From Bacillus cereus ATCC 14579 (GTDB lineage Bacteria > Bacillota > Bacilli > Bacillales > Bacillaceae_G): DNA of 64,000 nucleotides. The notes beneath the pieces are model-generated. The model saw only the letters and a list, made by a program, of their open reading frames with translations, searched no databases and was not told the DNA's origin. The translations under genes were made by a program, and so were the position numbers. The DNA lies in contig NC_004722.1 in assembly GCF_000007825.1 (NCBI RefSeq), positions 1,094,501 to 1,158,500 on the forward strand. Reading direction: 5' to 3'. Shown one piece after another: positions 25,995 to 35,826 of this stretch (positions are counted from its first letter, which is position 1; every line of letters begins with the position of its first letter).

Positions 25995-28900
25995 TAGAAA
26001 ATTGGCCTAAAAAACCAGAAGGTAGTCAATGGACAGATGACCAGTGGAAAGCTGTTGTAGCGAACGGACGTGATATTTTAGTTGCTGCTGCAGCTGGATC
26101 AGGTAAAACAGCAGTATTAGTTGAACGTATTATTAAAAAGATTATTAATGAAGAGAACCCAGTCGATGTCGACCGCCTGCTCGTTGTAACATTTACGAAT
26201 GCAGCAGCGCAAGAGATGAAAAACCGAATCGGGGAAGCGTTAGAAAAGGTATTAATTGATGAACCAGGCTCTCAACACGTAAGAAAGCAGCTGAGCCTAT
26301 TAAATAAAGCTTCCATTTCAACAATTCACTCATTCTGTTTACAAGTAATTAGAGGATATTACTACATGCTTGATGTTGATCCTCGTTTCCGTATTGCGAA
26401 TCAAACAGAAAATGAATTGTTAAAAGAAGAAGTGCTAGATGACATATTAGAAGAAGAGTACGGAATCGAAGATAATACAATCTTCTTTGAACTTGTTGAT
26501 CGTTATACGAGTGACCGTAGTGATGATGACTTACAACGTATGATTTTAGCGCTTCATACAGAATCAAGAGCGCATCCAAATCCGGAAAAATGGCTTGATA
26601 AATTAGTAGAAGCATATGACGTAGAAGGAAAGACAATTGAAGATTTAGTATATGCTTCTTATTTATTAGAAGATGTGAAATTCCAGCTTGAAACAGCGGA
26701 ACAGCATATTCGTAAGGCAACTGAACTCGCAATGCTTCCTGACGGTCCAGCGCCTCGCATTGAAACCCTGCAAGCAGATGTAGCATTACTTGGAACGCTA
26801 TCATCAGCTGCTCGTGAGTCGTGGACAAGTGTGTATGAAGCGATGCAAAACGTATCGTGGCAAACGTTAAAGCGTATTAAGAAAAGTGATTACAATGAAG
26901 ATGTTGTAAAACAAGTAGACTCTCTTCGTAATAAAGCGAAAGATGAAGTGAAGAAATTACAAGAAGAGTTATTTAGCCGCAAACCTGAAAGTTTCTTACG
27001 AGATTTTCAAGATATGCACCCAGTATTAGAAAAGCTTGTTCAACTTGTAAAAGTATTTACAGAGCGTTTCCAAGCGATGAAGCGAGATAAAGGAATGGTC
27101 GATTTCACAGATTTAGAGCATTTCTGTTTACAAATTTTAAGTGAACAAAGTGAAAATGGTGAAATGAATCCGTCAGCAGTGGCACTCCAATATCGTAATA
27201 AATTTGCTGAAGTATTAGTCGATGAATATCAAGACACGAACTTTGTACAGGAATCCATTATTAAATTCGTAACGAAAGATTCTGAGAGTGAAGGAAACTT
27301 GTTCATGGTTGGTGACGTAAAGCAGTCGATTTATCGTTTCCGACTAGCCGAGCCAGGACTATTCCTAGGAAAATATAAACGCTTCACACAAGAAGGATTG
27401 GGCGGCGGAATGAAGATTGACTTAGCGAAAAACTTCCGTAGTCGTCATGAAGTACTAGCAGGTACGAACTTTATTTTTAAACAAATTATGGGCGAAGAAG
27501 TTGGGGAAATTGACTACGATGCTGACGCTGAACTAAAGCTAGGTGCTACCTATCCAGAAGGTGAAGATGTAGCAGCAGAATTATTATGTATTCAGCAAAC
27601 GGAAGAAGAAGTAATAGACGGTGAAGAAGGTGCAGAAGTCGAAAAAGCACAGCTTGAAGCTCGCCTTATGGCGCAGCGCATTAAAGCGATGGTTGATTCC
27701 GGTTATGAAGTGTATGACCGTAAAAATGATAGTATGCGTCCGGTGCAATATCGCGATTTCGTTATTTTACTTCGCTCCATGCCGTGGGCCCCGCAAATTA
27801 TGGAAGAGTTAAAATTACAAGGAATTCCAGTATACGCTGACCTCGCGACTGGTTATTTTGAAGCGACGGAAGTAAATATTATGATGAACGTATTCCGCGT
27901 TATTGATAATCCGATGCAAGATATTCCGCTTGCCGCTGTACTTCGTTCCCCAATCGTTGGATTGAGCGATGAAGAACTTGCAACGCTTCGTGCTCATGGA
28001 AAGAAAGGCTCGTTTTATGAAGTAATGAGCTCATTCTTAAAAGGGGCACCGCTTGAAGAGGAGCAAGAACTTCATGATAAATTAGAGTGGTTTTATAACT
28101 TACTGCAAGGATGGCGTGAATTCGCCCGTCAACAATCACTTTCTGATTTAATTTGGAAAGTGTACGGTGAGACAGGTTATTACGACTTCGTTGGCGGTTT
28201 ACCAGCTGGAAAGCAAAGGCAGGCAAACTTACGCGTACTATATGACCGCGCAAGACAATATGAAGCAACATCATTTAGAGGATTATTCCGCTTCTTACGT
28301 TTTATTGAACGTATTTTAGAACGCGGTGATGATATGGGTACGGCGAGGGCCCTCGGTGAACAAGAAGACGTTGTTCGCATTATGACGATTCATAAAAGTA
28401 AAGGGCTAGAGTTCCCGGTCGTATTTGTAGCTGGACTTGGTCGTCGTTTTAATACACAAGACTTAATGAAACGTTTCTTATTGCATAAAGATTTCGGTTT
28501 CGGTTCGCAATTTATCGATCCGCGTAAACGAATTAAATATACAACATTATCACAGCTTGCGATTAAGCGTAAAATGAAAATGGAATTAATTGCGGAAGAA
28601 ATGCGCGTACTATACGTAGCATTGACGCGTGCGAAAGAGAAGTTAATTTTAATCGGAACAGTTAAGGATGCAAATAAGGAAATGGAAAAATGGCTTGATG
28701 CGAGGGAACATAGTGAATGGTTATTACCAGATCACATACGTGCCGGAGCGTCTTGTTATTTAGACTGGATTGCACCTTCATTATATAGACACCGTGATAG
28801 TGAAATGCTTCTTGAATTAGGACAAGGAAGCATTCCGGATGAAATTTACGGATATGACACTAGCTGGAAAGTAGAAGTTGTGGACGGTAACACACTACTT

Positions 28901-29716
28901 GCACCAGAGCCAGTTCAAGAAGAGAAACAAGAATTGTTAGAAGCGCTTCGTGAGAAAAAGGCTGTTCCCCTGCAAAGTGAACGGAAAGAAGAAGTGTACG
29001 ACAGATTAATGTGGAAGTACGGATATGAGGATGCGACATCTCATCGTGCGAAGCAATCTGTTACAGAAATAAAGAGAAATTATCAATCTGAAGAAGGTAG
29101 CGATAACGCCTTTATTAAAAAACTACGTGCACCAATTAAAACACGCCCGCGCTTTATGGAGAAAAAAGGGTTAACGTACGCAGAGCGCGGAACAGCAGTC
29201 CATGCCGTTATGCAGCATGTTGATTTGAAGAAGCCGATTACGGTTGAAGTTCTTCAAGAGCAAATTGCTGGAATGGTAAATAAGGAATTATTAACATTCG
29301 AGCAGGCGGAAGAAATAGCGATTGAAAAAGTAATTTCATTCTTTGACAGTGACTTAGGTAAAAGGGTATTAGCGGCGAAAAGTGTTGAGCGTGAAGTACC
29401 ATTTACGATGATGCTTGCAGCAGAAGAAGCATATCAAGATTGGCAAGGGAAGAGTGAAGAAACGATTCTTGTCCAAGGGGTTATCGACTGCATGATTGAA
29501 GAGGAAGATGGCATTACGTTAATCGACTTTAAAACAGATACGATTGAAGGGAAATTCCCAGGCGGATTCGAACAAGCGAAACCAATTTTAGAAGATCGAT
29601 ATAAAGTGCAGCTTTCGTTATATGCAAAAGCACTGGAGAAAAGCTTACAACATCCTGTAAAAGAGAAATGTTTATACTTCTTTGATGGGAATCACGTTGT
29701 AAATATTGAAGAATAG
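25991..29716 (+). CDS. addA: ATP-dependent helicase/nuclease subunit A
   Basis: 1241 aa, a UvrD/PcrA-type superfamily 1 helicase with C-terminal nuclease. Walker A AAAGSGKTA, motif II VDEYQDTN, motif III GDVKQSIYRFRLAEP, motif V/VI IHKSKGLEFPVVFV and RVLYVALTRAKEKL; the RecB nuclease motif is TLIDFKTDTIEGK near residue 1175. Subunit A supplies the 3'-5' translocation and cuts the 3' strand. Translationally coupled to addB through ATGA. Confidence 0.97.
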   Translation: MIENWPKKPEGSQWTDDQWKAVVANGRDILVAAAAGSGKTAVLVERIIKKIINEENPVDVDRLLVVTFTNAAAQEMKNRIGEALEKVLIDEPGSQHVRKQLSLLNKASISTIHSFCLQVIRGYYYMLDVDPRFRIANQTENELLKEEVLDDILEEEYGIEDNTIFFELVDRYTSDRSDDDLQRMILALHTESRAHPNPEKWLDKLVEAYDVEGKTIEDLVYASYLLEDVKFQLETAEQHIRKATELAMLPDGPAPRIETLQADVALLGTLSSAARESWTSVYEAMQNVSWQTLKRIKKSDYNEDVVKQVDSLRNKAKDEVKKLQEELFSRKPESFLRDFQDMHPVLEKLVQLVKVFTERFQAMKRDKGMVDFTDLEHFCLQILSEQSENGEMNPSAVALQYRNKFAEVLVDEYQDTNFVQESIIKFVTKDSESEGNLFMVGDVKQSIYRFRLAEPGLFLGKYKRFTQEGLGGGMKIDLAKNFRSRHEVLAGTNFIFKQIMGEEVGEIDYDADAELKLGATYPEGEDVAAELLCIQQTEEEVIDGEEGAEVEKAQLEARLMAQRIKAMVDSGYEVYDRKNDSMRPVQYRDFVILLRSMPWAPQIMEELKLQGIPVYADLATGYFEATEVNIMMNVFRVIDNPMQDIPLAAVLRSPIVGLSDEELATLRAHGKKGSFYEVMSSFLKGAPLEEEQELHDKLEWFYNLLQGWREFARQQSLSDLIWKVYGETGYYDFVGGLPAGKQRQANLRVLYDRARQYEATSFRGLFRFLRFIERILERGDDMGTARALGEQEDVVRIMTIHKSKGLEFPVVFVAGLGRRFNTQDLMKRFLLHKDFGFGSQFIDPRKRIKYTTLSQLAIKRKMKMELIAEEMRVLYVALTRAKEKLILIGTVKDANKEMEKWLDAREHSEWLLPDHIRAGASCYLDWIAPSLYRHRDSEMLLELGQGSIPDEIYGYDTSWKVEVVDGNTLLAPEPVQEEKQELLEALREKKAVPLQSERKEEVYDRLMWKYGYEDATSHRAKQSVTEIKRNYQSEEGSDNAFIKKLRAPIKTRPRFMEKKGLTYAERGTAVHAVMQHVDLKKPITVEVLQEQIAGMVNKELLTFEQAEEIAIEKVISFFDSDLGKRVLAAKSVEREVPFTMMLAAEEAYQDWQGKSEETILVQGVIDCMIEEEDGITLIDFKTDTIEGKFPGGFEQAKPILEDRYKVQLSLYAKALEKSLQHPVKEKCLYFFDGNHVVNIEE

Positions 29717-29728
29717 AGGGGCTTGTAA

Positions 29729-30016
29729 ATGGTAACGGAAAAAACGTTAAGAACTTGTGAACAGGGACACGAGTACTATAAAAGTAGCGATTGTCCAACT
29801 TGCCCAGTCTGTGAGAAAGAGAGAAAACCAAAAGAAAGTTTTCTCTCTCTTCTTTCAGCGCCAGCAAGAAGGGCATTAGAGCACCGTGGAATTCAAACTG
29901 TAGAAGAACTCTCAAAATATAGTGAAAAAGAAATTTTAAAACTGCATGGTATGGGACCTGCGTCTTTGCCGAAGCTTAAGAAGGTTTTGGAGGAGAGTTG
30001 GTTATCATTTAAATAA
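29729..30016 (+). CDS. Zinc-ribbon plus helix-hairpin-helix small protein
   Basis: 95 aa, 12 bp after addA, with ribosome site GAGGGG. The N-terminal part has a four-cysteine knuckle (C10, then CPTCPVC with a preceding C in GHEYYKSSDC). The C-terminal ~55 residues (LLSAPARRALEHRGIQTVEELSKYSEKEILKLHGMGPASLPKLK) resemble the alpha-CTD/HhH fold that binds DNA. The position suggests a role linked to AddAB or recombination, but that is inference; a transcription-related role is equally possible. Confidence 0.8.
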   Translation: MVTEKTLRTCEQGHEYYKSSDCPTCPVCEKERKPKESFLSLLSAPARRALEHRGIQTVEELSKYSEKEILKLHGMGPASLPKLKKVLEESWLSFK

Positions 30017-30043
30017 AATAGTGCCTCTTCACTACTTACTTGT

Positions 30044-30100
30044 TTATACCACTATTTGTGGACTGTAAAGCTCTTGCTTATTAAAATTTCATTTTAATAA
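30044..30100 (+). repeat. Degenerate B. cereus-type repeat remnant
   Basis: TTATACCACTATTTGTGGAC ... TTAAAATTTCATTTTAAT resembles the two ends of the TTATCCCGC element but the middle is missing or changed. Confidence 0.4.
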
Positions 30101-30118
30101 TTTTGAATTACATAAAAG

Positions 30119-30150
30119 AAAAAAGTAGGAGAATATCTCCTACTTTTTTT
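30119..30150. terminator. Terminator of gerP operon (bidirectional)
   Basis: AAAAAGTAGGAGA pairs perfectly with TCTCCTACTTTTT over a 3 nt loop; T-tracts on both strands. Confidence 0.9.
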
Positions 30151-30364
30151 ACGCTGTTCCAATCTGATCTTGATCTGCCACATCAGAATCAAATGTATTC
30201 GTTGCACTAACACCGTTAAACGTATTCACGACAAATCCAACATTGGAAGCTCCGGACCCATTATAAGCTTTCGTGTTTTCTTTCGGAGAAACGTTATAAA
30301 AATCTCCTAAATTGAAAGAACCGTTACTGTTTTGAACGACGAGATTTCCAACAACAGAAGGCAT
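30149..30364 (-). CDS. gerPF: Spore germination protein GerPF
   Basis: 71 aa from the ATG at 30364, which is 6 nt after AGGTGG; an ATG two codons upstream overlaps that site. Short glycine/asparagine-rich sequence (PSVVGNLVVQNSNGSFNLGDFYNVSPKEN) related to GerPA, with which it shares the fold. Last gene of the six-gene operon; GerP proteins sit in the inner coat and let germinants through. Ended by a strong terminator. Confidence 0.93.
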   Translation of the reverse strand: MPSVVGNLVVQNSNGSFNLGDFYNVSPKENTKAYNGSGASNVGFVVNTFNGVSATNTFDSDVADQDQIGTA

Positions 30365-30407
30365 ATCCATCCACCTACTTTACTAAACTTTGTAATTACT
30401 ATATGAA

Positions 30408-30794
30408 TTATTGTGCGGAAGGTTCATCTGTAATATATTGGCGGATTTGCATAATACGAGAGTTATTAAAAACATAATCAACATTTCCAATTTGAAATCC
30501 ACCAGAGTTTAAAAGTGTGCGCAATTCAACGTTATTCACTTCAATAAAAGGGCATTCATTTACAATATTTAATTTTACATCTGTCGTTCGTTTTGGAATT
30601 GTAATGTGTTCATCTGTAAAGATTTCAAAAGCATCAAAGCTACCTTCTCCCCGTATATAACAAGGAATTTCACGGTGGACGGCAATAGCTCTACTTTTTA
30701 ATTCCATTTGATTGGCATCTCCAACTTGAAATACGGCAGCAATCCCTAACGAAACAATAGAAACATTTTGGACAATAGACACATGATGCAACAT
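30408..30794 (-). CDS. gerPE: Spore germination protein GerPE
   Basis: 128 aa, start behind AGGAGA. Contains the family block SIVSLGIAAVFQVGDANQMELKSRAIAVHRE. Fifth gene of the operon. Needed in B. cereus and B. subtilis for normal permeability of the spore coat to nutrients; biochemical function unknown. Confidence 0.92.
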   Translation of the reverse strand: MLHHVSIVQNVSIVSLGIAAVFQVGDANQMELKSRAIAVHREIPCYIRGEGSFDAFEIFTDEHITIPKRTTDVKLNIVNECPFIEVNNVELRTLLNSGGFQIGNVDYVFNNSRIMQIRQYITDEPSAQ

Positions 30795-30809
30795 AATTTT
30801 TCAGTCTCC

Positions 30810-31004
30810 TTAACCTGGAGTAGGAGGGACATCTGTTACTAATGGTACAAATGGACCCTCTGTAACTGTTTCAAATGGTGTATCGAGAATAGAAGATAGA
30901 ATGAGGAGATTTGCATCTCCAATTAAAAAGAGTGCGGACGACGATACACCGTTCATTTTAATCTGTCCGACTTTTAACTCACGGTTTACAACGTTAAGGT
31001 TCAT
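30810..31004 (-). CDS. gerPD: Spore germination protein GerPD
   Basis: 64 aa, small beta-rich protein (MNLNVVNRELKVGQIKMNGVSSSALFLIGDANLL) with a Pro-rich C-terminus (VPPTPG). Related in sequence to GerPB. The ribosome site AAAGGAG and 6 bp gap to gerPC show coupled translation. Confidence 0.92.
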   Translation of the reverse strand: MNLNVVNRELKVGQIKMNGVSSSALFLIGDANLLILSSILDTPFETVTEGPFVPLVTDVPPTPG

Positions 31005-31010
31005 ACATAC

Positions 31011-31625
31011 TTACTCCTTTCGGAAATTTCCCGGTATGTGCTGAATAAAGGAGAGAAAGGCTTTGTCAATATCTTGTTTCATTGCCTGAATAATGATATC
31101 TCGTAAATAATCTGGATCTGTTGAAATACCTTCATATGATTGCGCTTGTGATAAATAATAAGGGAGTCGATGCTCCATCTGTTTTTTTATGTCATCCACC
31201 ATCATTTGTCGATACATTTCATCAAGCGGTGTTCTCTCTTCTTGTTCAAAATGGAGAATACGATTATATGCTTCTTCATCTAAGTATCGATGCATTTCTT
31301 GGAGGATACCTTGATAAAAGTCTGGGTTTGTTTCGGTTTCAGGGTTTACCTTCAATGTTTCTGTATCCACTTGAAAATCTTCAATTTGTTGTCCTTTTGC
31401 TGAAAATGGGTTTAAACCAATATTTAAAGTACCATTTAAATTTTCGACTTTTAATTGATCGAATTTGTATTCCACTTTTCCTACAGAAGAGGAGGGGCGA
31501 TTTTTTAATTCGTTAAGCTCTTCTTGGAGTTGGCGCACTTGATCTTCTAAATTTAGGATGGCTGCTTGTTGTGTTTGAAGAGCTTGTTGAAGTTGGTGTA
31601 AGTAAGTATATATATCTTGATTCAT
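31011..31625 (-). CDS. gerPC: Spore germination protein GerPC
   Basis: 204 aa, the largest GerP protein. An N-terminal coiled coil (~5-42, LQQALQTQQAAILNLEDQVRQLQEELNELK) precedes a conserved region (VEYKFDQLKVENLNGTLNIGLNP) and an acidic helical C-terminus. The coiled coil suggests it scaffolds the other GerP proteins in the coat (inference). Confidence 0.93.
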   Translation of the reverse strand: MNQDIYTYLHQLQQALQTQQAAILNLEDQVRQLQEELNELKNRPSSSVGKVEYKFDQLKVENLNGTLNIGLNPFSAKGQQIEDFQVDTETLKVNPETETNPDFYQGILQEMHRYLDEEAYNRILHFEQEERTPLDEMYRQMMVDDIKKQMEHRLPYYLSQAQSYEGISTDPDYLRDIIIQAMKQDIDKAFLSFIQHIPGNFRKE

Positions 31626-31692
31626 TTGTGAAACCTCCTTTTCAATAGGGAGGGTAAAAATATTCCTGCTATATATTTATGACAAGGATGTC

Positions 31693-31899
31693 TTAAGAAG
31701 AACTAGTTGATGGTTTGATAGAAATAATTTGTCCTTTTGCCTGTAATGGGCGAAGCGGTTCCGTAAATCCGCCCGTATTTGAAAATTTAGATAGGGCTTT
31801 AATACTTCCGGCAGTACCAATTTGGAACACAGAAGAGGTTGTAATGCTATCAATTTTAATACTGTTGATGATGATACTTTGGTTTACATAAAAATTCAA
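31693..31899 (-). CDS. gerPB: Spore germination protein GerPB
   Basis: 68 aa. The start is a TTG at 31899, chosen because GGAGG lies 9 nt upstream and the protein begins MNFYVNQSIIINSIKIDSIT. Homologous to GerPD in layout (KIDSITTSSVFQIGTAGSIKAL). Second gene of the operon, 14 bp after gerPA. Confidence 0.92.
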   Translation of the reverse strand: MNFYVNQSIIINSIKIDSITTSSVFQIGTAGSIKALSKFSNTGGFTEPLRPLQAKGQIISIKPSTSSS

Positions 31900-31913
31900 T
31901 GCAATTGCCTCCT

Positions 31914-32135
31914 TTAAGTTGAGCCAATTATCGCTTGATCGATTACATCTGAATCGTTGACAGTCGTTGCACTTTGATAATTGTAGACAGAAACATTATC
32001 TCCAACGTTGAAAGAGCCGGCCCCGGCGAAAGCACGTGAGTAACTAATAGGCCTAATCGCAAATACATCTCCAATATGAAAAATACCACTTGATCCAATA
32101 TTGACGATACGAATATGTCCGACCATAGCTGGCAT
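31914..32135 (-). CDS. gerPA: Spore germination protein GerPA
   Basis: 73 aa from the ATG at 32135 (MPAMVGHIRIVNIGSSGIFHIGD), with GAAGGG 8 nt upstream; a GTG three codons earlier is less likely. First gene of the operon. Its C-terminus (DSDVIDQAIIGST) mirrors the GerPF ending (DSDVADQDQIGTA), showing that the first and last genes are paralogues. A SigK-type promoter lies 38 bp upstream. Confidence 0.94.
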   Translation of the reverse strand: MPAMVGHIRIVNIGSSGIFHIGDVFAIRPISYSRAFAGAGSFNVGDNVSVYNYQSATTVNDSDVIDQAIIGST

Positions 32136-32172
32136 ACAAAACACCCTTCGTTTTTAAAATTTTCTTTTCTAC

Positions 32173-32202
32173 TATTGTATGGGCGTTTCCAATAAAATGT
32201 GT
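32173..32202 (-). promoter_or_regulatory. Predicted SigK promoter of the gerP operon
   Basis: On the minus strand ACAC (-35), a 17 bp spacer, and CATACAATA, a perfect match to the CATAnnnTA -10 consensus of mother-cell sigma-K. This agrees with the known late mother-cell expression of gerP. Confidence 0.75.
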
Positions 32203-32218
32203 ATTTTTTTGAAATAAA

Positions 32219-32250
32219 AGAAACACACGCATTATTGCGTGTGTGTTTTG
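32219..32250 (-). terminator. Intrinsic terminator of the spo0E-like gene
   Basis: AACACACGCAATA-type perfect palindrome (ACACACGCA/TGCGTGTGT) with T-rich flank on the minus strand. Confidence 0.8.
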
Positions 32251-32411
32251 AACGTTTGATTAGGGTGTAAATCCGTATGTACATGACAAATTACATTTAA
32301 GAGCCTGTCCAGTTCTTGGCTACAATCCACTGTTTTTTGAGAAGTCATTCCATAGCGTTCAGCAAAATAAATCATTTTTTCACGTTTTTTTTCAATCGCT
32401 TGCTCAAACAT
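32232..32411 (-). CDS. Spo0E-family aspartyl-phosphate phosphatase
   Basis: 59 aa from the ATG at 32411, preferred because GGAG is 9 nt upstream; an ATG at 32426 would add five residues without a site. Two-helix hairpin family: KREKMIYFAERYGMTSQKTVDCSQELDRLLNVI, with the diagnostic SQELDxLLN motif. Family members dephosphorylate Spo0A~P or related regulators and delay sporulation. Lies upstream of the gerP promoter, same strand, but with its own terminator. Confidence 0.9.
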   Translation of the reverse strand: MFEQAIEKKREKMIYFAERYGMTSQKTVDCSQELDRLLNVICHVHTDLHPNQTFKTHTQ

Positions 32412-32658
32412 TGAAATCGGCTCCATCTCTAAATGAAATTTTTAGTATATATGTAGTACATATTATACAAAAACTTCATAAAAAAGAAATGCATTCGCTA
32501 AAAAAAGTAAAATTTCTACATTTTATGCCAAATGATAAAGGGGTAACGAATAAGGGATGAGAAGAATATTGTAAAAATTAGCGTGCATGAGAAGGTTTTT
32601 TTCTTGCGGATGCGAATACAATTAAAGGGTATGAGTTTTAGGATGGAGAGTGGAAATA

Positions 32659-33558
32659 TTGCGTTTTGTAACGGCGAAGAAAGAAGAAAAGGTATTTGTA
32701 GGTATTGTAGATGAAGAAGAAGAAAAGGTATTACACTTAAGAGAAGCGCAAAGACAAAAAGGGGAAAAGGTTACAATCCCTATTACAATGTTAGAGTGTA
32801 TTGAAAGAGGGACTGAATGCTTTGAGAAAGTATGTGAAATTGTAAATTGGGCAAAAGAGAACGGGGAAGCGGCGTATTATCCGTTAACAGAGGTGAAAAT
32901 ATTAGCGCCGATTCCAAGGCCAAGAAAGAATATTTTGTGCGTTGGAAAAAACTATCGTGAGCATGCGGTAGAAATGGGCGGAGTAGAGTCTATTCCAGAA
33001 AATATAATGATCTTTACGAAAGCACCAACAACAGTTATTGGCATAAATGAGCAAATTAATGGTCACCCTCATGCAACGGACGAACTAGATTATGAAGGAG
33101 AATTAGCTATCATTATTGGTAAGCGAGGGAAGCAAATAAAAAAAGAAAAAGCGCTTGAGCATGTTTTTGGTTATACGATTATCAATGATGTAACAGCTCG
33201 AGACATTCAAAGAAAACATAAACAGTTTTTCTTTGGGAAAAGCTTCGATACATTTTGTCCGATGGGACCGTATTTAATTCATAAATCGGTGGTTAATGCG
33301 CCGAATGCATTACACATTGAAACGGTAGTAAATGGAGAAGTAAGGCAAACTTCTAACACAAATAAAATGATTTTTTCAATAGAAGAAATTATTTCAACGA
33401 TAAGTAAAGGAATGACTTTAGAACCAGGTGATATTATTGCAACAGGAACGCCGGCTGGTGTCGGAAAAGGTTTTACACCACCGAAGTTTTTACATGCTGG
33501 TGATGAAGTGGTCATTACAGTAGAAGGAATTGGTACTTTACGAAATGTAGTGAAATAA
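32659..33558 (+). CDS. Fumarylacetoacetate hydrolase family protein
   Basis: About 299 aa. The TTG at 32659 (MRFVTAKKEEK) is preferred since the family usually begins M-[KR]-x-V; a GTG at 32650 would add three residues. The C-terminal FAH domain shows PRKNILCVGKNYREHAVEMGG, the metal-binding DELDYEGELAIIIGKRG, and GDIIATGTPAGVGKGF. Members are decarboxylases, hydratases or acylpyruvases of aromatic-compound breakdown; here it stands alone, so the substrate is unknown. Oxaloacetate tautomerase/acylpyruvase activity is possible. Confidence 0.9.
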   Translation: MRFVTAKKEEKVFVGIVDEEEEKVLHLREAQRQKGEKVTIPITMLECIERGTECFEKVCEIVNWAKENGEAAYYPLTEVKILAPIPRPRKNILCVGKNYREHAVEMGGVESIPENIMIFTKAPTTVIGINEQINGHPHATDELDYEGELAIIIGKRGKQIKKEKALEHVFGYTIINDVTARDIQRKHKQFFFGKSFDTFCPMGPYLIHKSVVNAPNALHIETVVNGEVRQTSNTNKMIFSIEEIISTISKGMTLEPGDIIATGTPAGVGKGFTPPKFLHAGDEVVITVEGIGTLRNVVK

Positions 33559-33561
33559 AGA

Positions 33562-33597
33562 AAAGAGCTATCTTGTTAAAAGATAGCTCTTTTTTTA
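33562..33597 (+). terminator. Intrinsic terminator of FAH gene
   Basis: AAAGAGCTATCTT/AAGATAGCTCTTT with a short loop, then TTTT. Confidence 0.88.
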
Positions 33598-33876
33598 TGG
33601 CCTTGGGTTATAGAGGTAATCGATAACGGCAAAAGTGTAAAGACCAATGAATGCAAGTGTACAAATGCCAAATAGTATAACCGTAAGTGCGCTTTTTTCT
33701 CGTCCAAAACCAATGATAGTAAGAATAACAGCAGTCCAAAATGATGCTTTCAGTAGTGTGAGTGTAGTAGGAGTTGAGTAATGAAGCCATGTTGTGGAAA
33801 GTAGGAAACCAAAGAATGTAACTAAAATAAAAGCTGTAGCTAAATAGTTAATATGTTTACCATATCTTAATAGCAT
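33595..33876 (-). CDS. Hypothetical integral membrane protein
   Basis: 93 aa with three membrane segments (~11-28, ~37-57, ~64-86) and a clear ribosome site AAAGGAGGTG. No conserved motif recognised. Convergent with the FAH gene. Confidence 0.7.
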   Translation of the reverse strand: MLLRYGKHINYLATAFILVTFFGFLLSTTWLHYSTPTTLTLLKASFWTAVILTIIGFGREKSALTVILFGICTLAFIGLYTFAVIDYLYNPRP

Positions 33877-33940
33877 GTCGCACCTCCTTTACGATTTTAA
33901 AATACAGAAAATTACAATTTCATCTTAATATAAATGAATA

Positions 33941-33981
33941 TAAAAAGAAAGAGGTTGTCCCAACATGTCGGACAACCTCTC
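33941..33981 (-). terminator. Intrinsic terminator of rocD
   Basis: AGAGGTTGTCC/GGACAACCTCT with a 9 nt loop; TTTCTTTTTA follows on the minus strand. Confidence 0.85.
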
Positions 33982-33986
33982 TATCA

Positions 33987-35177
33987 TTACGATAATACAG
34001 CTTTAATTTTTTGGAATGCCCACTCTAAATCTTCTTCAGAGATTACTAGAGGTGGTGCGATACGAATTACATTTTCGTGTGTTTCTTTACATAATAGACC
34101 AGCTGCTTTTAGTTGTTCACAGTAAGGACGAGCTGGCTCGTTTAATTCGATACCGATGAATAAACCTTTACCACGAACTTCAGTGATCATTGGGTTATCA
34201 ATCTCTTTTAATTGCCCAACTAATTTTTCACCTAATTGAAGAGAACGCTCTGTTAATTTTTCTTCTTCTAACACTTCAAGAGCCGCGATAGAAACAGCAC
34301 ATGCAAGTGGATTACCACCGAATGTAGAACCGTGAGAACCTGGCTCAAATACACCTAAAATGTCGCGGTTTGCTGCTACGCAAGAGATTGGGAACACACC
34401 GCCGCCAAGTGCTTTACCAAGTATGTACATGTCAGGAGTTACATTGTCCCAGTCACAAGCAAATACTTTACCAGTACGGCTTAAGCCAGTTTGGATTTCA
34501 TCTGCTACAAATAAAACGTTTTCTTTTTTACATACTTCAAAAGCTTCTTTTAAGTAACCAGCTGGTGGGATATTAATTCCTGCTTCACCTTGAATTGGCT
34601 CTAAAATGAATGCTGCTGTGTTTGGTGTAATTGCGGCTTTTAATGCTTCTAAATCACCGTAAGGAATTACAACGATGCCAGGAAGCATTGGACCGAATCC
34701 ACGCTTGTACTCTTCATTTGAAGACATAGAAACAGAACCCATTGTACGTCCGTGGAAGTTATCTTCACAAACGATGATTTCAGCACGGTTTGCTTCCACT
34801 TTCTTCACATCATAAGCCCAGCGACGAACTGTTTTAATTGCAGTTTCAACAGCTTCAGCACCTGTATTCATTGGAAGTACCATTTCTTTATTAGTTAGTT
34901 TCGCAACTTTTTCGTACCAAGGACCTAATTGATCGCTATGGAAAGCACGAGAAGTTAACGTAACACGATTAGCTTGGTCAATTAAAGCGTTAATAATTTT
35001 CGGGTGACGATGACCTTGGTTTACTGCAGAATATGCACTTAATAAGTCCATATAGCGGTTTCCTTCAGGATCTTCTACCCAAACACCTTCTGCTTTAGAA
35101 ATAACGATTGGAAGTGGGTGATAGTTATTTGCTCCGTATGTGTCTGTAAGTTCGATAATATCCTTAGTTTGAATCAT
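33987..35177 (-). CDS. rocD: Ornithine aminotransferase
   Basis: 396 aa, class III PLP-dependent aminotransferase. Transfers the delta-amino group of ornithine to 2-oxoglutarate, giving glutamate semialdehyde for arginine/proline metabolism. Seen: [14 protein letters not shown], the substrate loop [13 protein letters not shown], the PLP-aspartate [13 protein letters not shown] and the Schiff-base lysine in [13 protein letters not shown]; the N-terminus [19 protein letters not shown] is typical of OAT. Length matches RocD. No RocR-type or arginine-specific site was recognised upstream. Not accompanied here by other roc genes. Confidence 0.95.
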
Positions 35178-35306
35178 GATTGTTCCCCCTTTTGTTATTA
35201 CAAGAAGTTTGTAAATACTCTAAATATTATAGCATTTAAATGTAAAAAAGCGAAACATTTCCTGAAAATAAATGAACATGTTATCATATAAAGTGAAAAA
35301 GTGTGA

Positions 35307-35693
<387 letters not shown>

Positions 35694-35702
35694 TAAAAAA
35701 TA

Positions 35703-35750
35703 AAGCCACCTTATAATCTCAAAGACTTGGGAGATTATAAGGTGGTTTTT
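35703..35750 (+). terminator. Intrinsic terminator of yisL
   Basis: CCACCTTATAATCTC pairs with GAGATTATAAGGTGG, a 15 bp perfect stem, followed by TTTTTTA. Confidence 0.92.
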
Positions 35751-35754
35751 TACT

Positions 35755-35826
35755 TTATCCCGTAAACATCAGATTGGTGAAGGCTAATAATCAGTGGGCT
35801 CCCCCGCTGATTAAAGTTTCACTTTA
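35755..35826 (+). repeat. B. cereus-type interspersed repeat, copy 4
   Basis: Shortened copy: TTATCCCGT ... ATTGGTGAAGGCTAATAATC ... CTGATTAAAGTTTCACTTTAT. Its end overlaps the stop codon of the convergent DUF2777 gene by 2-3 bases. Confidence 0.7.
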
